A stretch of 64,000 bases of DNA, from positions 124,001 to 188,000 of the forward strand of contig NZ_NTMR01000005.1 of the NCBI RefSeq assembly GCF_002307495.1, read 5' to 3'. Below the pieces are notes generated by a model. It did not search any database. It saw nothing but the letters and a program-made list of their open reading frames with translations, and had not been told where the DNA came from. Positions 1-8,186 of this stretch are shown one piece after another; position 1 is the stretch's first letter; every line of letters starts with the position of its first letter. This DNA comes from Pseudomonas abyssi. GTDB taxonomy: Bacteria > Pseudomonadota > Gammaproteobacteria > Pseudomonadales > Pseudomonadaceae. Both the position numbers and the translations under genes were made by a program.

Positions 1-564
1 CAGATTCTGCCAGCAAGCAATCTGTACCGGATGCAGGTGGCCGCTGGTCAGGCGGTTGCCGACCGAGACGGCAGCAAAGCAGAAGCCCGAGAGGATCGCC
101 CACAGCAGGCCGGTGGTGTTGCTGGCGGCCAGATCAAACTGCGGCGGAATCAGCAGCAGGCCGGCGCACACCAAAGCCACTTTCAGCAGGTCTGAGGCGC
201 TGGGCTTCTCCCGCCAGAACACCGCCTCCAGTACCACCACAAAGGCCGGGAAGCTGGCAAAGCCGAGGGTGGCGATGCCAACGCCCGACAGCTTGATGGC
301 GTGGAAAAAGGTCAGCCAGTGGATCGCCAGAAATACCCCGCACAGCAGCAGGCTGGCCAGACGCTTGCCGCTCAGTCCGGCAGCCAGCGGGGTGCGCGCC
401 CACAGGGCGAACAGCACTAGTGCACCGACTGCGAACACGGCGCGTCCCAGCACAATGGTGTCGGGTGAGGTGCTGGCCAGCTTGCCAAAGATGCCGGTCA
501 GCCCGAACAGCAGAGCGGCAATATGCATGAACAGCAGGGCGCGGTTGTGGGTCAGGTCAGTCAT
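1..564 (-). CDS. EamA/DMT family permease (C-terminus outside the window)
   Basis: The reading frame begins with ATG at 564 on the minus strand (MTDLTHNRALLFMHIAALLF) and stays open to base 1, giving 188 residues of a protein usually near 290-300. Several hydrophobic spans are visible, including LLFMHIAALLFGLTGIFGKLA, a segment around AVFAVGALVLFALWA and one around SLLLCGVFLAIHWLTFFHAI. The pattern of short TM helices and the F-GLTGIFGKL start is typical of the EamA (drug/metabolite) family of inner-membrane exporters. It lies 82 nt downstream of an AraC-type regulator on the same strand, so that regulator may control it. The substrate cannot be told from sequence. Confidence 0.85.
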   Translation of the reverse strand, partial: MTDLTHNRALLFMHIAALLFGLTGIFGKLASTSPDTIVLGRAVFAVGALVLFALWARTPLAAGLSGKRLASLLLCGVFLAIHWLTFFHAIKLSGVGIATLGFASFPAFVVVLEAVFWREKPSASDLLKVALVCAGLLLIPPQFDLAASNTTGLLWAILSGFCFAAVSVGNRLTSGHLHPVQIACWQNL

Positions 565-646
565 GGCGCTCTCGGGGCAGAGTGAGGCGCCATCTTAGCG
601 CTGCCGCCGCGCGCTGGCTGTTGCGCGCGTGTTGAATATTGTCGCC

Positions 647-1390
647 TTATTGCTGGCGTCGCAGCGCGCTGGGCGAGACCTGCCAGTGCCGGCGAAATGC
701 CTGGCTGAAGGCGCTCTGGCTGGTATAGCCGCACTCGGCGGCAATGCGCGAAAGGGGCAGGGCGCTGTGCAGCAGCCGCTGGCGCGCATACTGCAGGCGG
801 CGCTGGCGCACGTATTCCAGCGGCGCGCAGCCCAGCTCCTGCAGGCACCAGTGGTTGAGACGAGAGGCCGACAGGCCGGCAACGCGGGCCAGGTCCTGCA
901 CGCCCAGTGGGTGCGCCAGGTGCGCATCGATGTAGCGATTCAACCGTACCAGCGGCAGGCGGCTGGGCGCGGCTGGCTGACCCAGCAGGGTGCTGACCAG
1001 CAGAGCGGCGCTGGTGTCGGCCAGGTGGGGCTGGCTGCGGATCAGCCCGGCCAGGCTGCGCACCAGGGCACCCTGTTCGCTACTGAGGGTCAGTAGCTGG
1101 TTGCCCTCCAGCAGTCGACGCTGGCGACTGCGGTCATGCTCAAGGCCGGCGAGCGGCGAGTCGCTGTCGATATCCAGCACCAGACAGTGGCCCTGATCCG
1201 GGCTGAAAAAGGCATGACGCTCGCCCGGCGCGATGATTGCCACGCTGCCGTGTTGCACGCGCCCACCGCTTGCGCCGTACTCGAGTTCCAGGCTGCCCTG
1301 CAGGCCAAACACCAGCTGCGTCTGCAGCTCGTGGCTGTGCGCCGCGCTGGCGTCAGGGTAATGGTGAATGTCGAGTCGAGTCATGGGCAT
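647..1390 (-). CDS. AraC family transcriptional regulator
   Basis: A 247-residue protein with an N-terminal cupin-like sensory domain (about residues 1-140, with HSHELQTQLVFGLQG and an APGERHAFF segment) and a C-terminal double helix-turn-helix (about 150-245). The C-terminal half holds the AraC signature: LARVAGLSASRLNHWCLQEL for the first HTH and RIAAECGYTSQSAFSQAFRR for the second, ending in the usual SP-LRR. It probably senses a small molecule and regulates a nearby gene. The EamA permease immediately downstream is the obvious candidate. The effector is unknown. Confidence 0.9.
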   Translation of the reverse strand: MPMTRLDIHHYPDASAAHSHELQTQLVFGLQGSLELEYGASGGRVQHGSVAIIAPGERHAFFSPDQGHCLVLDIDSDSPLAGLEHDRSRQRRLLEGNQLLTLSSEQGALVRSLAGLIRSQPHLADTSAALLVSTLLGQPAAPSRLPLVRLNRYIDAHLAHPLGVQDLARVAGLSASRLNHWCLQELGCAPLEYVRQRRLQYARQRLLHSALPLSRIAAECGYTSQSAFSQAFRRHWQVSPSALRRQQ

Positions 1391-1486
1391 GCGGCCATTG
1401 TATCTGCCAGACAGGGATTTTTCAGCGTGCTGCGAGCGTGTCTCTGGCTGATGCTATAGTGCCACTAGATAAGTGGAGATAAGACG

Positions 1487-2983
1487 TTGGACAACAAAAT
1501 CTTCGGGCTGCGGGCCTGGATGGATCAGCTCAATCGATCCGAGCTGCCGGCCATGGCGGTGGTGGTGCATGACTTGCTGCGTCTGGCGCAGTCCGAAACC
1601 GCGTCGGTCGGGCAGTTGACCGAGGTGCTGATGCGCGATGCCGCATTGGCCACCAAGGTGCTGCGGGTCAGTAACAGTGTCTACTGCAACCCGGGGCGCG
1701 AGGTGATCAAGACCCTGTCGCGGGCTGTGGTGGTGGTGGGCTTTGATCAGGTGCGCATGATCGGGCTTTCGGTCAGCCTGCTCGACGGTTTGCTGACACA
1801 GTCGCCCCGTGAGCAGCTGCAGGCGTTGCTGGCGCGCTCGTTTCATGGTGCGGTGCAGGCCCGCAACCTGGCCCAGTATCTGGACCAGCGGCAGCAGGAG
1901 GAGGTGTTTATCGCCACGCTGCTGAGCCATATCGGTGAGCTGGCGTTCTGGAGCCACGCGGGCAAGCAGGGCGATCGCCTGGCCGCCGCGTTGGCAGAAC
2001 TCGGTGCCGAGCCGGAAAAGGTCCTGCGCCGCGAGCTGGGTGTCACCTTCGAGCAATTGACGGTGGGCCTGCTGAAGACCTGGAACATGGGCGAGATCGG
2101 CCAACTGGTGCAGGCCAGCCGCACCAGCGACGGTCCGGCGGCCAGAGCGGTTGCCCTGGGTAGTGAGCTGGCGGGGCGAGTGGCCAGCGCTGGCTGGACT
2201 GATGCCTCGGTGCAGGCACTGATCGAGCCGGTCGCCGAGCTGATCGGCACCGATGCCGAGCATGCCTGGCAGCAGCTGGTCAGCAGTGGTCAGGAGGCCG
2301 TGCGCGTGGCCGGTCATTGTTCCAACGCCGACCTGCAGCAGTGGATTCCGCGTGCCGACGACCTGCCGTTGGATCTGTCCGCACTGCTGCAGATGGAGGT
2401 GCTTCCTGAGCCTGAGCAAACGCCGTCTGAGCGAGCCCCGGAGCCCGAGCCGGAGCCCCTGCAGCAGCCTAATCTGGAGCTATTCAAGCTGTCGGTCGAC
2501 CACCTGAAATTGATGGTGCGGGCGGCCATGGACGTCGACACCATCCTCAATACCCTCATGCAGGGGCTGCACCGGGGTGCCGGTATCGAGCGCGTGGCCT
2601 TGATGGTGCTGGCCGAGCAGAAAACCCAGTTTCGGGTCAGGGCCGCCATCGGCAAGGGGACGCAGCGCTGGCGTGACACCTTTGTGCTGCCCTGCAGTGG
2701 TCAACCAAATGTATTCTCCCACGCCCTTGAGCAGCGTGACTGCTTGCTGCTGGGCGGCGCCGAGCAGGGTGCGCTGACTGCGTTGCTGACAAAGGAGGTG
2801 GTGGCGCTGGTTGGCAGCGGCCCTTTGGTGATCGCGCCCGTGGTGGCCGGCAGCCGCCGGGTGGGTGTGTTGTATGGCGATATGCGCCTGTCGGGCCGCG
2901 AACTGGCGCAGCCCCAGCTGGCGGCCTTTGCCCGTATGGCCGAACTGACCGGGCAGTGTCTGCAACGTCTGAGTCAGCGCTAA
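1487..2983 (+). CDS. HDOD domain protein with C-terminal GAF-like domain
   Basis: A 498-residue soluble protein. Residues 10-210 form an HDOD domain (LPAMAVVVHDLLRLAQSE, then LMRDAALATKVLRVSNS and the conserved alpha-helical core). Residues about 270-325 are a low-complexity Pro/Glu linker (EPEPEPE). Residues about 330-495 look like a GAF domain (LMQGLHRGAGIERVALMVL, VFSHALEQRDCLLLGG, GVLYGDM). HDOD proteins are non-catalytic relatives of HD hydrolases that act as signalling scaffolds; the exact role here is unknown. The start is TTG at 1487, preceded by GGAGAT at 1475. A TG-N-TATAGT extended -10 lies at 1451-1459. It is transcribed divergently from the AraC gene. Confidence 0.85.
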   Translation: MDNKIFGLRAWMDQLNRSELPAMAVVVHDLLRLAQSETASVGQLTEVLMRDAALATKVLRVSNSVYCNPGREVIKTLSRAVVVVGFDQVRMIGLSVSLLDGLLTQSPREQLQALLARSFHGAVQARNLAQYLDQRQQEEVFIATLLSHIGELAFWSHAGKQGDRLAAALAELGAEPEKVLRRELGVTFEQLTVGLLKTWNMGEIGQLVQASRTSDGPAARAVALGSELAGRVASAGWTDASVQALIEPVAELIGTDAEHAWQQLVSSGQEAVRVAGHCSNADLQQWIPRADDLPLDLSALLQMEVLPEPEQTPSERAPEPEPEPLQQPNLELFKLSVDHLKLMVRAAMDVDTILNTLMQGLHRGAGIERVALMVLAEQKTQFRVRAAIGKGTQRWRDTFVLPCSGQPNVFSHALEQRDCLLLGGAEQGALTALLTKEVVALVGSGPLVIAPVVAGSRRVGVLYGDMRLSGRELAQPQLAAFARMAELTGQCLQRLSQR

Positions 2984-3039
2984 GCCAGCACTGATTCACT
3001 CCGCGCCTGCGAGTGGAATTGTTCGGTGCTTCCCTTGCT

Positions 3040-3687
3040 TCAGCCCGGCAGGCAGACGCCGGTGCCGCCCAGTCCGCAGTAGCCGTTGGGGTTCTTGGCG
3101 AGGTACTGCTGGTGGTAATCCTCGGCGTAGTAGAAGGTCGGCGCCGGCTGTATCTCGGTCGTGATCTCGGCCTTGCCTGCCTGTTGCAGGGCATCGGCAA
3201 AAGTGGCTCGACTGGCCTCGGCAAAGGCGCGTTGCGACAGGTCGCTGACGTAAATGCCGGAGCGGTACTGGGTGCCCTGGTCGTTGCCCTGGCGCATGCC
3301 TTGGGTGGGATCATGGGACTCCCAGAACACCTTGAGCAGTTGCTGCAAGGGCACCTCATGCGGGTCGAATACCACCAGCACCACCTCGTTGTGCCCGGTC
3401 TTGCCGCTGCACACTTCCTCGTAGGTGGGGTTGGGCGTCAGGCCGGCGCAGTAACCCACGGCGGTGGTATAGACGCCGGGCACCTGCCAGAAACGCCGTT
3501 CAGCGCCCCAGAAGCAGCCCATGCCGAAGATGATCTGCTGCATGCCCTCGGGAAAGGGGCCGTGCAGCGGCGTTTTCAGCACGCTGTGATGGGTTTGGTT
3601 AGTGGCAAGCGGCGTGTCGCGGCCGGGCAGGGCTTCTTCTGCCGTGGGCAGACGCAGCTTGTGTTCGGGGATGCGTTGGAAAAACAT
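3040..3687 (-). CDS. msrA: Peptide-methionine (S)-S-oxide reductase MsrA
   Basis: This 215-residue enzyme reduces the S-epimer of methionine sulfoxide in proteins, repairing oxidative damage. The catalytic motif GCFWG is at about residues 56-60. The family-typical [22 protein letters not shown] and QYRSGIYV blocks follow. The C-terminal [11 protein letters not shown] carries the two resolving cysteines. The N-terminal extension of about 45 residues ([20 protein letters not shown]) is usual for Pseudomonas and enterobacterial MsrA. A strong AGGAGG site precedes the ATG. It starts only 18 nt after nudE on the same strand, so the two are probably co-transcribed. Confidence 0.97.
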   Translation of the reverse strand: MFFQRIPEHKLRLPTAEEALPGRDTPLATNQTHHSVLKTPLHGPFPEGMQQIIFGMGCFWGAERRFWQVPGVYTTAVGYCAGLTPNPTYEEVCSGKTGHNEVVLVVFDPHEVPLQQLLKVFWESHDPTQGMRQGNDQGTQYRSGIYVSDLSQRAFAEASRATFADALQQAGKAEITTEIQPAPTFYYAEDYHQQYLAKNPNGYCGLGGTGVCLPG

Positions 3688-3705
3688 CGGAACCTCCTGT
3701 GTGGC

Positions 3706-4272
3706 TCAGCGTTGCAGCTCGCCGCGTTGCTCCAGCAGATCACGCACCAGATAGAGCGCCGCCAGCGCCCGGCCCTCGGTAAAGTTGGGCCGCGCAGTGA
3801 GCTCGCTGAGCTGGTACAAGTCGACCTGGTCGACGCGGATGGGCTCCGGTTCATCGCCCGGGAGCCGTTTTTCAAACAGGTTGCGCGCCAGGACCACGGC
3901 GATCTTCTGGCTCATGTAGCCGGGTGACAGCGACAGATGGGTCAGAAACTCCAGCTGCTGCGCACCAAAGCCGGCTTCCTCCATCAGCTCACGGTTTGCC
4001 GCATCAAGCACGTCCTCGCCGGGCTCGACCAGCCCCTTGGGAAGCGACAGCTGATAGTCGTCGGTGCCGCCGCAATATTCCTCGATCAGCAGGGCGGTGC
4101 GCGCATCCTGCATGGCGACCACCATCACCGCACCGTAACCCTGCCCCTTGTTGACCAGGCGTTCGTAGGTGCGTTCAACACCATTGCTGAAACGCAGCTG
4201 CACTTGCTCGACGGTGAACAGGCGGCTTTTGGCAACGATCTTGGCTTCCAGCGTTTGCGGCTTTTGCGGCAT
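3706..4272 (-). CDS. nudE: ADP compounds hydrolase NudE (Nudix)
   Basis: A 188-residue Nudix hydrolase expected to cleave ADP-ribose, Ap3A and NADH. The Nudix box G-x5-E-x7-R-E-x2-E-E-x-G is present as GLVEPGEDVLDAANRELMEE followed by AG. The start chosen is the ATG at 4272 (MPQKPQTLEAK), which has GGAG five bases upstream and leaves an 82-nt divergent space to yrfG. A longer in-frame extension to 4428 would run into the yrfG coding region and is rejected. The neighbours (yrfG divergent, msrA downstream) match the nudE-yrfG arrangement of Pseudomonas. Confidence 0.95.
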   Translation of the reverse strand: MPQKPQTLEAKIVAKSRLFTVEQVQLRFSNGVERTYERLVNKGQGYGAVMVVAMQDARTALLIEEYCGGTDDYQLSLPKGLVEPGEDVLDAANRELMEEAGFGAQQLEFLTHLSLSPGYMSQKIAVVLARNLFEKRLPGDEPEPIRVDQVDLYQLSELTARPNFTEGRALAALYLVRDLLEQRGELQR

Positions 4273-4354
4273 GGAGACTCCGTGGTGATAGGCCGGGGGC
4301 TTGGGTATCATAGCCGCACCCAAAGCACATTCCCAAGCCCAAGTCCGAGCCGCC

Positions 4355-5029
4355 ATGCTGAACTGGAACATGATCGATACCGTCTTGCTGGATATGGACG
4401 GCACCCTGCTGGACCTGCACTTTGACAACCACTTCTGGCTGGAGCATATGCCCGCCTGCTACGCCCGTCATCACGGCCAGTCGGTCGATTGGGCCAAGTC
4501 CGAGCTGTATCCGATGATGCAGGCGATTCAGGGGCAACTGGAGTGGTATTGCCTGGATTACTGGACCCGTGAACTGGGCTTGCCGATTGTCGAACTCAAG
4601 CGCGAGATTGCCCACCTGATCAGCCTGCGACCGGATGCCGATCTTTTTTTGCAGACGCTGCAGCAAACCGGGCGCGAAGTGGTGCTGATCACCAACGCCC
4701 ACCGCGACTCGCTGTCGCTCAAGCTGGAACGGGTGGAGCTGCGCACCTGGATTCAGCGCCTGATCAGCTCCCATGATTACGGCTACCCCAAGGAAACGCA
4801 GGCGTTCTGGCATGCCCTGCAGGCGGACATGCCCTTTGACCCGGAGCGTACCCTGTTTATCGACGACAGCCTGAGCGTGCTGCGCTCAGCCCGTGACTAC
4901 GGCATCGCCCACCTGCTCGCCGTACGCGAACCCGATAGTCGCGGCGCACGCCGTGACACGGAGGAGTTTGAGGCGGTAGAGGGTTATGCGGCGCTGGCCG
5001 CAGGGGTCATCCGCGCAAGCGCGGATTGA
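4355..5029 (+). CDS. yrfG: GMP/IMP nucleotidase YrfG (HAD superfamily)
   Basis: A 224-residue HAD-like hydrolase that dephosphorylates purine monophosphates. HAD motif I is LLDMDGTLLD near the N-terminus, motif II is VLITNAHRDS, the conserved lysine is in GYPKETQAFW, and motif IV is LFIDDSLSVL. The start is ATG at 4355 (MLNWNMIDTVLL). A second methionine five codons later is possible, and no strong ribosome-binding site decides between them. The ORF ends inside the first copy of a composite 3' structure: an 8-bp inverted repeat abutting the stop, AAGC repeats, then a terminator. Confidence 0.93.
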   Translation: MLNWNMIDTVLLDMDGTLLDLHFDNHFWLEHMPACYARHHGQSVDWAKSELYPMMQAIQGQLEWYCLDYWTRELGLPIVELKREIAHLISLRPDADLFLQTLQQTGREVVLITNAHRDSLSLKLERVELRTWIQRLISSHDYGYPKETQAFWHALQADMPFDPERTLFIDDSLSVLRSARDYGIAHLLAVREPDSRGARRDTEEFEAVEGYAALAAGVIRASAD

Positions 5030-5045
5030 GCCACAAGCCTCAAGC
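5009..5045 (+). repeat. Stop-codon hairpin plus AAGC-type repeats downstream of yrfG
   Basis: ATCCGCGC (5009-5016) and GCGCGGAT (5019-5026) form an 8-bp inverted repeat ending at the base before the yrfG stop codon (5027-5029). It is followed by CCACAAGCCTCAAGC, a short member of the AAGC heptamer family. The same order (hairpin at the stop, AAGC repeats, terminator) recurs after roxR, prfC, speC and the SDR at 52.9 kb. Confidence 0.7.
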
Positions 5046-5046
5046 A

Positions 5047-5077
5047 AAACCCGTGCGGTGTTGAATCGCGCGGGTTT
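5047..5077. terminator. Rho-independent terminator between yrfG and rimK
   Basis: An 11-bp stem, AAACCCGTGCG (5047-5057) with CGCGCGGGTTT (5067-5077), has one G-U pair and a 9-nt loop. The stem sequence is near-identical to those after roxR and prfC. It lies between the convergent yrfG and rimK genes and could serve both. Confidence 0.8.
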
Positions 5078-5154
5078 GTATGGTTCTTTGCGCCATGACG
5101 AGAGCATGGTGCGGTAGGGCGGGCAAAGCCAAAGGCGTGTCCGCCAAGGCTTTT

Positions 5155-5192
5155 AGCTTGCGGCTTGCAGCTTATGGCTTGCAGCTGCCGCT
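5155..5192. repeat. AAGC-type heptamer repeat cluster at the rimK 3' end
   Basis: The stretch AGCTTGCGGCTTGCAGCTTA continues as TGGCTTGCAGCTGCCG. Read on the minus strand it is a run of GCAAGC/ATAAGC units directly after the rimK stop. It belongs to the same family as the repeats at 16.4, 20.9, 21.05, 51.08 and 52.9 kb. Confidence 0.7.
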
Positions 5193-6096
5193 AACCCTTC
5201 CCCCTCGTCCGCGTCTGATTGGGCCGTGCGGTTTTCTCTATATAGTCGATGATCAGGCCGGCAACGTCCTTGCCGGTGGTGGCTTCGATGCCTTCGAGGC
5301 CGGGTGACGAGTTGACCTCCATCACCACCGGGCCGTGGTTGGAGCGCAGAATGTCCACACCGGCGACGTTCAGGCCCATGACCTTGGCCGCACGTACGGC
5401 GGTCATGCGCTCTTCCGGGGAAATCTTGATCAGGCTGGCGCTGCCGCCGCGGTGCAGGTTGGAGCGGAACTCGCCGGGCTTGGCCTGACGCTTCATGGCG
5501 GCAATCACCTTGTCACCCACCACCAGGCAACGAATATCGGCGCCGCCGGCCTCACGAATGTACTCCTGCACCATGATGTTGGCCTTCAGGCCCATGAAGG
5601 CTTCCAGCACCGATTCGGCGGCCTTCTCGGTTTCGCACAGCACTACACCGATACCCTGGGTGCCCTCCAGCAGCTTGATGACCAGCGGCGCGCCGCCGAC
5701 CATGCTGATCAGGTCAGGGATATCGTCGGGGGAGTGCGCAAAGCCGGTGACCGGCAGGCCGACCCCTTTGCGCGCCAGCAGCTGCAATGAACGCAGTTTG
5801 TCGCGCGAGCGGCTGATGGCGACGGACTCGTTCAGCGGGAACACGCCCATCATCTCGAACTGGCGCAGCACCGCTGTACCGTAGAAGGTGATGGAAGCGC
5901 CAATACGCGGAATGACCGCGTCGAAGCCCTCCAGCTCCTCGCCCTTGTAGTGAATCGACGGCTTGTGGCTGGCGATGTTCATATAGGCGCGCAGGGTGTC
6001 GATCACACGTACCTCATGGCCGCGCTCGGTCGCGGCCTCGATCAGGCGACGGGTGGAATACAGCTTGGCGTTGCGCGACAGAATCGCAAGTTTCAT
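5191..6096 (-). CDS. rimK: Ribosomal protein S6 glutamate ligase RimK
   Basis: A 301-residue ATP-grasp ligase that adds glutamates to the C-terminus of ribosomal protein S6. The start [18 protein letters not shown] and the segments [53 protein letters not shown] and [20 protein letters not shown] are hallmark RimK blocks, including the ATP- and Mg-binding carboxylates. The C-terminus ([12 protein letters not shown]) is basic. It lies 44 nt downstream of rimB on the same strand, so rimB-rimK is probably an operon. In P. fluorescens the analogous locus is rimABK and influences the ribosome and proteome; no rimA is visible here. Confidence 0.96.
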   Translation of the reverse strand: MKLAILSRNAKLYSTRRLIEAATERGHEVRVIDTLRAYMNIASHKPSIHYKGEELEGFDAVIPRIGASITFYGTAVLRQFEMMGVFPLNESVAISRSRDKLRSLQLLARKGVGLPVTGFAHSPDDIPDLISMVGGAPLVIKLLEGTQGIGVVLCETEKAAESVLEAFMGLKANIMVQEYIREAGGADIRCLVVGDKVIAAMKRQAKPGEFRSNLHRGGSASLIKISPEERMTAVRAAKVMGLNVAGVDILRSNHGPVVMEVNSSPGLEGIEATTGKDVAGLIIDYIEKTARPNQTRTRGKG

Positions 6097-6140
6097 GGTA
6101 CTTCCCTTGGCGCGGCTACGGCGGAATGAGGGGTAAGGGG

Positions 6141-6602
6141 TCAGCCGAGGTTATCGGGCTGTGGTTTGTCCTGCACGAAACGCAGACCCGGATTGATCAC
6201 CAGTTGGCCATCCTGCATGGCGGTGCAGCCCAGCAGCATGCGATAGCGCATCGCCTTGCGGCAGGTCAGGGTGAAGTCGACCAGCCAGCTGCGGTCACCC
6301 AGCACCATGGAGGTGCGGATGACGAAGCGCTCCTGCATCTGGCCGTTGGAGCTCTTGATGCGCTTGAGATCGATCAGCAGGGCTTCGCAGGTGCGGGTTT
6401 TCTGCTTGCTGCGGCTGCCGACGTGGGCGTCAAAGCGGACCCAGTCCTGTCCATCGCGCTCAAAGGTGCAGATATTGCTGGCGTGCAGGGCTGAGGTCTT
6501 GGCACCGCTATCGACCTTGGCAATCATCTGACTGATGCCAAGGTCGGGCAGCGCGACCCACTCGCGCAGGCCGATCACGCTCAGATGATCAAAGGTTTTC
6601 AC
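6141..6602 (-). CDS. rimB: RimB-like retropepsin-fold protease (DUF785 / ATP-dependent zinc protease family)
   Basis: A 153-residue protein beginning [20 protein letters not shown]. It has the retropepsin-like active-site motif [12 protein letters not shown] at about residues 30-41 and the second conserved block [20 protein letters not shown]. Family members annotated as ATP-dependent zinc protease lack a zinc site and are aspartic-protease-like. In Pseudomonas the partner gene of rimK is called rimB and its product modulates RimK activity. The position just upstream of rimK supports that name; biochemical function is inferred from family. Confidence 0.85.
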   Translation of the reverse strand: MKTFDHLSVIGLREWVALPDLGISQMIAKVDSGAKTSALHASNICTFERDGQDWVRFDAHVGSRSKQKTRTCEALLIDLKRIKSSNGQMQERFVIRTSMVLGDRSWLVDFTLTCRKAMRYRMLLGCTAMQDGQLVINPGLRFVQDKPQPDNLG

Positions 6603-6704
6603 GCTGGATTCTCCAGGCCGCAGGCCGTTGGGCGCGCATCATGCGGCAACTCTGAAAATTCGACAAGCCTGTTATAGTGACGCGGCAAGAGGAGTACAGA
6701 CCCT

Positions 6705-7112
6705 ATGCAGGATGTTGGCAAGTTGCGCCTGGACAAGTGGCTCTGGGCGGCCCGTTTTTTCAAGACCCGTTCACTGGCCAAAAGCGCCATTGAAGGGGGT
6801 AAGGTGCACTGTGGCAGCGAGCGCTGCAAGGCCAGCAAGGAAATCCGTGTTGGCGATCAGCTGCAGATCCGGCAAGGCCTGGACCAGCGTAGCGTCGAAG
6901 TATTGCAGTTATCTGATCAGCGCCGTGGTGCACCGGAGGCTCAGTTGCTCTACCGCGAAAGCGCCGAGAGCATCGCTGCCCGTGAGGCGGCGGCTGCCCA
7001 ACGCAAGGCGCAGGGCGCCGGCGGACTGATCAGCGATGGCCGACCCAGCAAGAAGCAACGGCGGCAGATCTTTCGTTTTCGCGATGAGCGTAATACACCG
7101 TCAGCGGACTGA
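6705..7112 (+). CDS. hslR: Heat-shock protein 15 (Hsp15), S4 RNA-binding
   Basis: A 135-residue basic protein with an S4 domain at the N-terminus (KLRLDKWLWAARFFKTRSLA, then KSAIEGGKVHC). Hsp15 binds free 50S subunits carrying stalled nascent chains. The C-terminal tail is rich in Arg/Lys (KKQRRQIFRFRDER). AGAGGAG lies about 10 nt before the ATG, and a TATAGT -10-like box lies at 6673-6678. hslO follows after 33 nt, and the order hslR-hslO-pckA is conserved in Pseudomonas. Confidence 0.93.
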   Translation: MQDVGKLRLDKWLWAARFFKTRSLAKSAIEGGKVHCGSERCKASKEIRVGDQLQIRQGLDQRSVEVLQLSDQRRGAPEAQLLYRESAESIAAREAAAAQRKAQGAGGLISDGRPSKKQRRQIFRFRDERNTPSAD

Positions 7113-7145
7113 TTGGTTATAATCGCGGCTTTTTAAAGGTGCATC

Positions 7146-8027
7146 ATGGCCGCTCAGGACATTACCCAGCGCTTTATCTTCGACAACGCCGATGTGCGCG
7201 GTGAGCTGGCGTCGCTCGACAGCAGCTATCGCGAGATCCTGGCCAAGCATGCCTACCCGCAGCCGGTGCAGGCGCTGCTTGGCGAAATGCTCGCTGCTGC
7301 CGTGCTGCTGTCGACCACCATCAAGTTCGATGGCTTGCTGATCCTGCAAGCGCGCTCCAGTGGCCCGCTGTCTACGCTGATGGTTGAGTGCTCCAGCGAG
7401 CAGGCAGTACGCGGCATTGCACGTTATGCCGATGACCTGCAGGGCGAGACGCTGAGTGAGCTGATGCCCGATGGCGTATTGGCGATTACCATCGACCCGA
7501 CCAATGGTCAGCGCTATCAGGGGATCGTCCCGTTGGAAGGCGGTTCATTGGCCGCTGCGCTGGACAGCTATTTTGCCAACTCCGAGCAATTGCCCACCCG
7601 TTTCCGTCTGCGGGCCGATGGTCGCGTGGCCCGGGGCTTCCTGCTGCAGGCGCTGCCGGCGGATCGCCAGCGCGATGTCCAGGAGCGTGAGGAAACCTGG
7701 CAGCGGCTGAATATCCTGGCCGACACGCTGACTGCCGAAGAGCTGATCAGCCTGGATAACCAGACGCTGCTGCATCGGCTGTACCACGAGGAAGAGGTGC
7801 GACTGTTTGACGCGCGCCCGGCCCGCTTTGAATGCAGTTGTTCGGCCGAGCGATCGGGCAATGCGCTGGTCAGCCTGGGGCGCGAGGATGTGCTGCAACT
7901 GCTGCAGGAACAGGGTGGCGAGATCACCGTCGACTGTCAGTTCTGCAATAGCCGTTACCGTTACGATGAGGCGGCAGTGCAGGCGCTGTTCGATGCCGCC
8001 GCCGAGCACGCGCGCAGTCTGCACTGA
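7146..8027 (+). CDS. hslO: Redox-regulated chaperonin Hsp33
   Basis: A 293-residue cytoplasmic holdase chaperone activated by oxidation. The N-terminal domain starts [20 protein letters not shown]. The C-terminal zinc/redox switch has the four cysteines as C-S-C in [11 protein letters not shown] and C-x-x-C in [12 protein letters not shown]. The length is standard. A TATAAT box at 7118-7123 in the hslR-hslO gap suggests a promoter of its own, although read-through from hslR is also likely. Confidence 0.96.
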   Translation: MAAQDITQRFIFDNADVRGELASLDSSYREILAKHAYPQPVQALLGEMLAAAVLLSTTIKFDGLLILQARSSGPLSTLMVECSSEQAVRGIARYADDLQGETLSELMPDGVLAITIDPTNGQRYQGIVPLEGGSLAAALDSYFANSEQLPTRFRLRADGRVARGFLLQALPADRQRDVQEREETWQRLNILADTLTAEELISLDNQTLLHRLYHEEEVRLFDARPARFECSCSAERSGNALVSLGREDVLQLLQEQGGEITVDCQFCNSRYRYDEAAVQALFDAAAEHARSLH

Positions 8028-8127
8028 GGCAGGCTGCGTCATTGTCTTTTTTTTGGCATAATGGCGCGCCTGCGCGCTAGCCAGCGCTGTATTCCATGGA
8101 TGAAACCTAATTGAACCCCACAGACTT

Positions 8128-8158
8128 AGACCGAATTGGTCGGTCTTAGCGCTATATT
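8128..8158 (+). promoter_or_regulatory. Candidate operator palindrome and -10 box upstream of pckA
   Basis: AGACCGA (8128-8134) and TCGGTCT (8140-8146) form a perfect 7-bp inverted repeat with a 5-nt centre. It sits where the -35 region would be for the -10-like TATATT at 8153-8158, 29 nt before the pckA ATG. Position and symmetry suggest a dimeric repressor or activator site. The regulator is unknown. Confidence 0.45.
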
Positions 8159-8186
8159 CGGTCAAAGTCGAAGAGGACCCTGTTTG

